A stretch of DNA of 40,774 bases from Prevotella sp. (GTDB lineage: Bacteria > Bacteroidota > Bacteroidia > Bacteroidales > Bacteroidaceae): assembly GCA_017557405.1 (NCBI GenBank), contig JAFYYV010000034.1, positions 1 through 40,774 of the forward strand, read 5' to 3'. The first letter of the stretch is position 1, and every line of letters begins with the position of its first letter. Position numbers and translations under genes: made by a program. A model generated the notes under the pieces. That model did not search any database. It saw only the letters and a list, made by a program, of their open reading frames with translations, and had not been told where the DNA came from. Below are positions 9,398 through 19,100 of this stretch, one piece after another.

Positions 9398-10426
9398 ATG
9401 AAACATTTCCCCTATATCATCGTTGCCGCCATGCTGTTTTCCTTAGGCGTACAGGCGCAAGAGCCCGAACAACCGTCTGTTGCAACCCAGTCGCGCGCCA
9501 AGCGTGTTCATGGGCGTTTGGACAGTGCGCTGACAGCCCGCTATTTCCATTCACCCTACGACACGAACTACGTTGTACGTCCTGAGGGGCGCCTGACGTT
9601 GAAGTTCAGGTTGAACCAGACGGGCAACGACTTCCATGCAAAGGGAACGGTGAACGACATCTATTCGAAAGCCGACCTGAAAACCAGTCATAAGACGACC
9701 ATGGCCGTCGTGGGCATCTATCGCGGCATAGGTGTGGGAATGGCCATCAACCCTGCCAAATGGAAAGGACTCTACAAGGACTATGAGTTCAACCTCAACT
9801 TCTATAGCAACAAGCTGAGCCTCGATGCCAGCTACCAACGTTCCACCACACTGGCGGGCGACATCTACCGCGATGGGCAATTGCAGCGGCTGGAGTCGGG
9901 CGATGTCACGCTGAAGGTTGCCAACTTGGCGGCCTACTACACGTTCAACCATCGTCGTTTCTCCTATCCCGCCGCCTTCACGCAGAGCTACATCCAGCGA
10001 CGTTCGGCAGGATCGTGGCTGGCGGGCGTCAGCTATCAGGGTGGAAGCATCGAGACAAACGATGACCTGAAAGCAAGGAATCCTAATGCCCCCGACGTAA
10101 GCATCAAGCTTGGCCATCTCGGCATAGGCGGTGGTTACGGCTACAACTGGGTGCTCGGACAGAAATGGCTGCTCCACTTCTCCATGCTGCCCACCTTCGT
10201 GGTCTACAACCGCAACAAATTCATCGTGAACGGAGAGCGCAAGGTGGCCCAGCAAATGCGTTTCAACATGATCTTCAACGAGCGGGTGGCCATTGTCCGC
10301 AATTTCTCCCCACGCTACTTCGCAGGAGCCACCCTCGCCATGAACAACTCCGTCTTCGACGATGATGTGGTGGTGGTCAACCAAAACAAATGGCGTGCCC
10401 GCGCATTCTTCGGTTTGCGTCTGTGA
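9398..10426 (+). CDS. DUF4421-like outer membrane protein
   Basis: This 342-residue exported protein has a signal peptide ending at VQAQ (about residue 21). The mature sequence looks like a Bacteroidetes DUF4421 protein: an early YDTNYVVRPEGRLTLKFR segment, then regular beta-strands with aromatic girdles and many Gly-Tyr turns (GIGGGYGYNWVLGQKWLLHFSMLP). It closes with a strand ending FFGLRL. The biochemical role of the family is not known. In this operon it could be a structural or channel partner of the export system, but nothing in the sequence shows that. The next gene, the phosphatase, starts 27 bp downstream. Confidence 0.7.
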   Translation: MKHFPYIIVAAMLFSLGVQAQEPEQPSVATQSRAKRVHGRLDSALTARYFHSPYDTNYVVRPEGRLTLKFRLNQTGNDFHAKGTVNDIYSKADLKTSHKTTMAVVGIYRGIGVGMAINPAKWKGLYKDYEFNLNFYSNKLSLDASYQRSTTLAGDIYRDGQLQRLESGDVTLKVANLAAYYTFNHRRFSYPAAFTQSYIQRRSAGSWLAGVSYQGGSIETNDDLKARNPNAPDVSIKLGHLGIGGGYGYNWVLGQKWLLHFSMLPTFVVYNRNKFIVNGERKVAQQMRFNMIFNERVAIVRNFSPRYFAGATLAMNNSVFDDDVVVVNQNKWRARAFFGLRL

Positions 10427-10453
10427 TACCCCGTTTTCCGAAAACTGAAAGGA

Positions 10454-12700
10454 ATGAATATGTTCGATAAACTCATACAGTCGCTGAAAGGCAGGACAGG
10501 ATTGATCATCATCATCACGGCAGCCTTGTTGTTGGAACTATTGTCGGGTTCCCAATACTACCTCACGCGTCGGATGGTGTCGGAGGAACTGGAAAAACGT
10601 GCTGAGAGCGAACTCACGTTGAAGGCCATCCTCATTAAAAACGCGCTCAACTCAGCCGAAGACATTCTGAAGAACCACATCTGGGACATTCGTGAGAATC
10701 TGGCGCAGCCCGACTCAGTGCACGAAGCCATTGGACGCATGATCATGCTGAGCCGAAGTGTGCATGGCGGAGCCATGAGTTTCGTGCCCGATTATTACCC
10801 CACGAAAGGACGTCTTTTCGAACCTTACGCCTTGAAAGATGGCGACAGCATCGTGAAGAGCCAGATTGCTGGTCCCCACCACGATTACACGGAACGTATT
10901 CATTATCAGAAAGCCATAGAAGCGGGAAAAGCTGTGTGGATAGAGCCATACGAAGACATGGAGGGAGCGCAGACATCAGTCATCTCCTACGTCATGCCCG
11001 TTCACGACAAGTCGAATGCACTGGTGGGAGTGGCAGGAGTGGACGTGTCGCTCGAGTGGTTGAGCGATACCATCGATAGCAGGCATACCTATCCTTCTTC
11101 GTTCGTACTACTGCTCACAGCCGATGGAAAACCCATCATCCAACCCTCCGAAAACCGTGTGAACAGGGAAGCCACCTCCTATATCATCCACCTTATCAAC
11201 GATAGCACGGTGGCACGCCAGAAGAGCAATAGCGGTCGAAGCACATTGATACATTTCGATACCGACAAGCGCGATGGCACTGTCTTCTATGCCAACATGA
11301 AAGGCAATCCGAAATGGCAGATAGCCACCGTGTGTTACGATGACGAAGTCTATGCCTCCCTATCGCGGATACGTCTTTTCTTCCTGCTCCTCATGTCGTT
11401 GGCATTCGGCATATTGTTGTTTATGATCTACCGTTTTGCCCGGAACGAGAAGAAACTGCAAAGCAAAACCCTAAAAGAGGAACGCATGGCAGGCGAACTG
11501 CGCATTGCCAACGACATCCAACAAGCATTGCTGCCAACAGATGAGGAGTCGAACGTTGGGTTCGATGATGTCAGCGTGGAAGGCCGTTTGATACCTGCCA
11601 AGGCAGTGGGGGGCGACCTGTATAACGCCTTCGTGCGCGATGGTAAATTGTTCTTCTGTATTGGTGATGTGAGTGGCAAGGGTATTCCTTCTGCTCTCAT
11701 CATGGCCATTACACAGACGCTTTTCCGCAACATCGCCTCGCGCGAGAACAATCCCGCCCATATCATGAGTCTGCTCAATGATGCAGCCTGCCGCAACAAC
11801 AAGACCAACGTATTCATCACTCTGTTCATCGGAGTGCTTGATTTGCCTACCGGGCATTTGCGCTATTGTAATGCAGGCCACGAACTTCCCATTTTTATCA
11901 ACCATAAAAACCAAGAACAAGAACAAGGAATTGTATCTTCGGAGGCTGCAACCTCTTCTCTTCAATTCTCCAAGTTGGAGGCGAAGCCCAATCTGCCTAT
12001 AGGACTGTTCAACGATTTCAACTATGAGATGCAGGAAATGACAATGCAGCCAGAATCCACATTGTTCCTCTACACCGATGGGCTGACTGAGGCACGGAAT
12101 GAACAGAATAAGATGCTAGGCAGGGCACGCATGATGCAGATGATATCCGAATGCGGAACGACGTCCACGAAGCAGTTGGTGGAAATGGTTGTTGAACAAG
12201 TGAAAGAATTCTCGAAGAATGCCGAACAAAGTGATGATCTGACCTTGTTGGCCATCAGTTACATTCCAAAAGAGGTGAACTATATCCTCGATGAAGAGCT
12301 GACGTTGCAGAACGATGTGAAAGAGGTGGAGAAGCTGAGTGCTTTCATAAAACAAACGACCGAGCGTTTGAACATTGAAAAATCGTTGGCTTACCAGCTT
12401 CGCCTTGCGTTGGAGGAGGCTGTGGTGAACGTGATGGAATATGCTTATCCAGCAGGTACGACAGGTGATGTCAACATTCGTGTGACATCAGATGGTAAAC
12501 ACTTGAAATTCATCATCAGCGACAGCGGTATTTCCTTCAATCCCACAGAAGCTTCCACAGCCGACACCACACTTTCGGCAGAAGAGCGTCCCGTGGGAGG
12601 TTTGGGCATCTTCCTCGTTCGCGAACTGATGGACTCTATCAACTACGAGCGTATAGACGGGAAGAACGTGCTGACGCTAAGCAAGAAGATAGAAAAATGA
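10454..12700 (+). CDS. Cache-SpoIIE/RsbU-type PP2C phosphatase fused to RsbW-like ATPase domain
   Basis: This is a membrane sensor that should control the phosphorylation state of the STAS protein encoded next to it. The 748 residues run as follows: TM helix 16-37; an extracytoplasmic Cache-like sensor (about 40-300, with YYPTKGRLFEPYA and GVAGVDVSLEWL); TM helix about 306-328; a short signalling helix; a SpoIIE/PP2C domain from about 345; and a GHKL ATPase domain from about 625. Metal-binding aspartates are intact: VGGDLY Asp388, GDVSGKG Asp405, TDGLTE Asp542, SDD 594-595. The ATPase domain keeps the N-box (Glu655, Asn659) and a glycine-rich RPVGGLG lid. Phosphatase and putative kinase are therefore on one chain, whereas Bacillus uses separate RsbU and RsbW. 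A low-complexity insert lies at about residues 485-513. Confidence 0.88.
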   Translation: MNMFDKLIQSLKGRTGLIIIITAALLLELLSGSQYYLTRRMVSEELEKRAESELTLKAILIKNALNSAEDILKNHIWDIRENLAQPDSVHEAIGRMIMLSRSVHGGAMSFVPDYYPTKGRLFEPYALKDGDSIVKSQIAGPHHDYTERIHYQKAIEAGKAVWIEPYEDMEGAQTSVISYVMPVHDKSNALVGVAGVDVSLEWLSDTIDSRHTYPSSFVLLLTADGKPIIQPSENRVNREATSYIIHLINDSTVARQKSNSGRSTLIHFDTDKRDGTVFYANMKGNPKWQIATVCYDDEVYASLSRIRLFFLLLMSLAFGILLFMIYRFARNEKKLQSKTLKEERMAGELRIANDIQQALLPTDEESNVGFDDVSVEGRLIPAKAVGGDLYNAFVRDGKLFFCIGDVSGKGIPSALIMAITQTLFRNIASRENNPAHIMSLLNDAACRNNKTNVFITLFIGVLDLPTGHLRYCNAGHELPIFINHKNQEQEQGIVSSEAATSSLQFSKLEAKPNLPIGLFNDFNYEMQEMTMQPESTLFLYTDGLTEARNEQNKMLGRARMMQMISECGTTSTKQLVEMVVEQVKEFSKNAEQSDDLTLLAISYIPKEVNYILDEELTLQNDVKEVEKLSAFIKQTTERLNIEKSLAYQLRLALEEAVVNVMEYAYPAGTTGDVNIRVTSDGKHLKFIISDSGISFNPTEASTADTTLSAEERPVGGLGIFLVRELMDSINYERIDGKNVLTLSKKIEK

Positions 12701-12748
12701 ATACAAATCAATCGATAATAGAATAATAATCAAAAAAAGAATAAGACA

Positions 12749-13051
12749 ATGAAAACTACCATTGAACAATTGGAGGACAAGTATTTAGTGACTCTCGACG
12801 GAGAACTTGACACGGCAGCCGCTGCAGAAGTGGAAAAAACACTTCAACCACTTTATAACAGCAACGGACTCGATGTCATTATTGATTGTACGAATTTGGA
12901 CTATATTGCTTCGAGTGGTCTGCGTATCCTGATCAGCATCCTCAAAGGTGCGAAAGCCAGTGGAAGCGAGGTAGTGCTCAAAAATCTGAACGAAGACATC
13001 CAAAGTGTATTCAAGTTGACGGGCTTCATCAATCTTTTTAAATTCGAATGA
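12749..13051 (+). CDS. STAS-domain anti-sigma-factor antagonist-like protein
   Basis: This is a 100-residue single STAS domain of the RsbV/SpoIIAA type. The hallmark loop DYIASSGLRIL places the phospho-acceptor serine at 55/56, after the strand DVIIDCTNL. In the known partner switch, this serine is phosphorylated by an RsbW-type kinase and dephosphorylated by an RsbU/SpoIIE phosphatase. Both activities could come from the upstream gene, 48 bp away. The unphosphorylated form normally binds a target protein, but no sigma or separate anti-sigma gene lies nearby, so the target is unknown. The NRPS gene begins 60 bp downstream. Confidence 0.88.
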   Translation: MKTTIEQLEDKYLVTLDGELDTAAAAEVEKTLQPLYNSNGLDVIIDCTNLDYIASSGLRILISILKGAKASGSEVVLKNLNEDIQSVFKLTGFINLFKFE

Positions 13052-13111
13052 CTTTGGCTTCTTCGTAGGCCAATGATTGAAGCGAGGAATGTAAACAAAA
13101 ACTGAAAGACT

Positions 13112-16100
13112 ATGAAACAAGCTGTTCCATTAAACAAATCGCAATATGGCATCTATGCTGAGTGTGTAGGACACATTGGTGAGCCACTTTACAACATGCC
13201 CTATTTATATGTGTTGGATGGGAGTCTTGACGCCGAACGTCTCAAACAAGCTGTTGAGGCGGCCGTCAAAGCTCACCCCACATTATTCTCAAGAATCACA
13301 CTGGATGAAGAGGGCGAACCTATGCAAACCTTGGAGATGGACGAAGGCTATTCTGTCGATATCGAGGAAATCGACGACATCGAAGCTGTAAAACCATCGC
13401 TCATAGTGCCGTATAACATCTATGAGGATCGCTTGTTCCATATCCGCTTGCTGCACGATCAGAAACATTATTATTTCTTCCTCGATATCCACCATATCAT
13501 CGGTGATGGTACTACGCTAAAAGTGATGCTCAGTGATGTGGATGCTGCCTATCGAGGCGAGCAGCTTGCTCCTGAGGCATTGACAATGGCAGAGGTGGCG
13601 CAGGCAGAAGCGGAACTGCGCAAGACGGCGGCTTTCGATGAAGGCAAACAATGGTATGCCCAAAACTTCGACTGTGGCGACACGTTCACACAGTTGTTGC
13701 CCGACCTTGAGATTGCTGAGCACTCGGAGGCATCAATGGTGCGCACATTGGATGTAGACATGGCTCAGGTAAATGCATTCTGCGAGGAAAACGGCGTTTT
13801 CAAGAGCAGCTTCTTCACCTCGGCTTATTCCTATCTATTGGCCAAATTCAACAACGAGCAAGAATCGTTGTTTACCACTGTCTATAATGGTCGCAAAGAC
13901 AAACGATTCCTTCATTCGGTTGGCATGACGGTGAAGACATTGCCTGTCTATGCCAAGTTCGACAACGAAACGAAGGTCCTTGACTTTCTTTTCGCTGGAC
14001 AAGAGCAGATGAGTGGTTGCCGCCAGCACGATGTCTATTCCTACAGCGATGTGGTGTACGACCTCGGTTTACAGACAAACTCGATGTTTGCATGGCATGG
14101 TACTTTGTTCGACAACGAACAATTGGGTGGAAAGCCAATGAAGACGGTGCGTTTGGGCAATAGTACTCTGTCGGCCTCTCTTTATCTGAAAACATTCATC
14201 TTCGGTGGTAAATACCAGGTCAAGGCTGAATATAATAGCAACGAATACTCGCAGCAACTCATTGCCCAATTCTTGGAGAGCTATGAGGCTGTGGTCGAGG
14301 GTTTCCTAAGCCATGAATATCTACGCGACATCGATATTTCTACACCTTCCCAAGTGGCATTGCTCGACAGTTTCAACCAGACTGATGTCGACTATGATGC
14401 AACACAGACCATTGTCTCGCTGTTCCATCGCCAAGTGGAGGCTACGCCTGAGAATATTGCCGTGGTCTTCAAGGACAAACAGTACACCTATGCCCAAGTG
14501 GATGAAATCAGCAACCGCATTGCTGGTTATATCGTCTCTAAAGGATTGAGATCGGAAGAAGTGGTGTCTGTGTTGATTCCGCGTTGTGAGTGGATGGTTA
14601 TCGCTTCGCTCGGAGTCTTGAAGGCTGGCTGTGCTTATCAGCCTCTCGATCCCACTTATCCGAAAGAGCGTTTGAACTTCATGATGCAAGATGCGAATGC
14701 CAAATTGCTGATAGCCGATGAGGAATTACGTCCCATCGTGGATGAATATCAGGGGGAAGTTTTGCTGACAAAGGATCTTGTTCAATGTGCTGCTATAGAA
14801 CAGCAGCCTTTTGAACCGAAGCCCGACTCTTTATTCATCCTTCTCTACACTTCCGGTTCAACAGGTGTGCCCAAAGGCTGCCAATTGACACACGGAAACC
14901 TTGTGACCTTCTGCCATTGGTACCAGCGATTCTACGAACTGAAGCCGGATAACAAAGTGGCTGCTTATGCCTCATATGGTTTCGATGCCTGTATGATGGA
15001 CATGTATCCGGCCCTTACTTGTGGCGCGACGGTGCATATCATACCCGAAGAGCTTCGTCTTGATCTCATTGCGCTGAATGACTATTTCGAACAAAACGGC
15101 ATCACCCACTCGTTTATGACGACACAGGTGGGTTATCAGTTTGCTTCGAATATCGAGAACCACTCGTTGAAGTATCTTTCTACGGGAGGAGAGAAGCTGG
15201 CATCGCTCACTCCGCCCAAGGGATATGAATTCTACAATGTTTATGGGCCGACAGAGTGCACCATCTTCACTACCACCTACTTAGTGGACAAGAAGCTAAA
15301 GGAGATTCCTATTGGTAAGCCACTCGATAACATGTGTCTCTATGTGGTTGATCCGCAAGGACATCGTCTGCCTGTGGGTGCTGCAGGCGAACTCTGGATC
15401 AGTGGACCGCAAGTGAGCCGAGGATATCTGAACCGTCCTGAGAAGACGGAAGAGGTGTATATTGATAATCCTTTTACAAATGAAAAGGGGAGTGAAAAAT
15501 ATGCGCGCGTTTACCGTTCTGGTGACATCGTGCGTTATCTTCCATCAGGCGACATCCAATTCGTGGGGCGTCGTGATGGGCAGGTGAAGATTCGCGGTTT
15601 TCGCATCGAACTGAAAGAGGTGGAGGCTATCATACGCGAATTTCCGAACATCAAGGATGCCACGGTGCAGGCCTTCGATGAGGAAGGTGGTAGTGGAGGC
15701 AAGTTCATCGCTGCCTATGTGGTGAGCGACCAACAGATAGACATCGATGCATTGAACAACTTCATCCTCGACCAGAAACCACCTTATATGGTGCCTGCTG
15801 TGACCATGCAGATTGACGCTATTCCCCTCAATCAAAACCAGAAAGTGAACAAGCGTGCGCTGCCAAAGCCTGAGAAGAAAGCCACTCAGGTGGAGGAGAG
15901 CAACGTACCGATGAACGTATTGGAACAGGAACTGCATAAGACCATTGCTGGCATTGTGAACAACGAGGAGTTTGGAGTGACAACCCCACTCGGTTATGTT
16001 GGACTGACTTCCATCTCAGCCATCAAACTGGCTGTTCAGATGAACAAACGCTATGGTGTGACGCTCGATTCGAAGATGCTTGTCAAGACGGGAACATTGC

Positions 16101-19100
16101 AGACCATAGAGAACGAAATCTTGTCGATGATGATGCAGGGTAATACGCCAAATTGTTCCAGCCATGACGAGACTGTGAAGAAAACCATTACGACAACACC
16201 GCTCTCATACGCCCAAACAGGTGTTTACTTCGAATGTCTGAAGAATCCCACCTCTACCATCTATAACATCCCCTACCTGCTGACCTATCCGTCAAATACG
16301 GATGCTGGGCAATTGGCTGATGCCGTCAAACAAGTGGTGGACAGCCATCCTGAACTGAACGTCCATTTCACCACAGAGGGAGATGCCATCGTGCAGACTT
16401 TGGCCGACAGGGAGCCTATAGAGGTGCCCATCGTGGAGATGAGCGCAGAAGCGTTGGTGGCTTACAAAAATGAGTTTGTGCGCCCGTTCAACCTGCAGAA
16501 ACCACCACTCTGCCGTTTTGAGGTGGTGAAGACCGAAAACGATGTACATCTGCTATTGGATGTCCATCACTTGGTTTTCGATGGTGGCTCAGCCGACTTG
16601 CTGATACGTCAGATCAATGCTGCACTCGAAGGCACTGCTCCAGAAAAGGAGACCTATACCTATTTCGATTTCGTCAGCGACCAGCAAGCTGCAGAGGATT
16701 CTGAAACTTTCCGTGCATCACAGGCGTTCTTCGCCGAAAAGTTGCAGACATGTGAAGGAGCTAGCGAGATACCTGCTGACCTGCCCAAGACAGATGTGCA
16801 GGGCTTTATTGGCGAGGCGGTCTGTCCGATGGATTATGACAAGGCGGTTGCCTTCTGTCGTCAGCAGGAGATTACGCCCGCCCACCTCTTCCTTGCCGCT
16901 GTCAGCTATGTTGTCTCGCGTTACACCAACAATCGTGAGGTCTATCTTAGTACCATCAGCAGCGGACGCTCCAACCTGAAGATTGCCGATACGGTGGGCA
17001 TGTTTGTCAACACCTTGGCTCTTGGTCTGAAGATTGATGATGTGACAGTAGGCGAATATTTGAAACAAGTAAGTGAAACCTTCGACGAGACGTTGCGCCA
17101 CGAGGATTATCCTTTCGCTCGTATCGCCACCGACTTTGGTTTCATCCCCGCCATCGCCTATGCCTATCAGGTGGGTGTGCTGTCGCAATACACCGTTCAT
17201 GGGCAGCCCATAGAGCAGGAGTTGCTGGAGCTGAATGTGCCGAAGTTCAAGATCAATATCAAGATAGAGACGCGTGGCGTGGTGGTACAGTATGACGATG
17301 CTCTCTATTCTGAGCGTTTGGGCAACGCCTTGGCGGAGAGTATCGTGGCTGTTGCTGAGCGGATGATGGCGCAGCCTTCCGCCAAAGTTCGCCAAATCTC
17401 AATCATCAGTCAGAATCAGGAGGAAGAACTCTCACATCTGCGTCAGACGGCAACGGGCGATGCGCCTTTCAAGCTTTTCCATGAGTGTATCAGTCATTTC
17501 GCTCAGACCCAGCCCGACCATGAGGCTTTGGTGGCCATAGATGCAACATATACCTACAAGGAGATGGATGATGCCACGAATGGTATCGCTGCTGCCTTGC
17601 AACAGCGTGGTGTCAAGGAGCGTGACCGTGTGGCGTTGCTGTTGCCTCGTACGAGTAGGCTGATTCTCTCACTTTTTGGTGTGTTGAAGGCAGGAGCAGC
17701 CTATATCCCTTGCGATCCGGATTATCCTGCAGACCGAGTAAAACTGATTCTCGAAGACAGCGAGGCACGGTATATTATCACGACAGCCGACCGCATGGAT
17801 AGTGTGCCTGCCGACAAGGCCATTGATGTAGAAGAGTTGCTGAAGGTAGAATGTTCAAAGTTCAATGTTCAATGTTCAATAACTCCAGACGACTTGGCAT
17901 ATCTCATCTACACCTCTGGCTCCACAGGTCGACCGAAGGGGGTGATGCTGCGCCACGAAGGTATCTGCAACTATCTCTATGGTCATCCAGCCAATGTCTT
18001 TGCTCATGGTGTATTGACGGATGCGGATCGTGTGCTTAGTGTGACGACCATCTCGTTCGATGCAGCCCTACAAGATATCGGTATGGCTTTTTATAACGGT
18101 AAGACGCTGATTGTGGCAACTGAGGAGCAGGCCAATAATCCGCTCGACTTGGCACGACTCATTCAGGAGCAGCATATCAACATGGTGTCAGGAACACCTT
18201 CCCGTTGGCAGACATGGTTGACGAGCGATGATTTCTGCAAGGCCATTTCGCAGGTGAAAATCTGTCGTGCTGGTGGCGAGAAGTTCAGCGATGCCCTCCT
18301 GCAGCAGATGCGTAGTGTCACCAAGGCCCGCATCTTCAACTGTTATGGTCCGACGGAGATAACAGTGGCCTCGAACAATGCGGAACTGACAAATGCCCAG
18401 ATGGTCACAGTTGGTAAGCCGCAGTTGAATGTCAAGGAATTCATTGTCGATGCTGATGGTAACGAATTACCTGCGGGTGTTGTCGGAGAATTGTATATCG
18501 GAGGCCGTGGCGTGGCACGTGGCTATAACAATCTCGATGAGATGACTCGTGAACGCTTTGTGGAGTATCACGACGAAAGAATTTATAAATCGGGCGACTA
18601 TGCCAAGTGGTTGCCGGATGGCAATGTGGTCATCCTTGGACGTACCGATCATCAAATCAAACTGCGTGGCTTGCGTATCGAACTTGGCGAGATTGAGAAT
18701 GTGATGCTCTCCGTAGAAGGTATGAAGAAGGTGGTCATCATGATTCGTAAATTGAATGATAAAGAACACCTTTGTGCTTACTACACAGCCGATCATGAAA
18801 TTGCGCCCGAAGCCTTGAAGGCAGAGATTGCAAAGCGCTTGACACAGTATATGGTTCCTACGGCTTATCTGCAATTGGATGAGATGCCGATGACACCGAA
18901 CGGCAAGACTGACATCAAGGCATTGCCAGAGCCACAGTTGGCCATCAGTGGCGAATATGAGGCTCCAGCCAACGACACTGAGCGTGCTTTCTGCGACATT
19001 TTTGCTACCATTCTGCAGATGGATAGAGTAGGAGCCACAGACAACTTCTTCGAATTGGGTGGTACATCATTGGTTGTCACCCGTGTCATCATTGAAGCCG

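Noticed and set aside
12901-13120. Minus-strand frames opposite the STAS gene
   Set aside because: Mirror frames of a clear STAS domain, with no start signals or conserved features.
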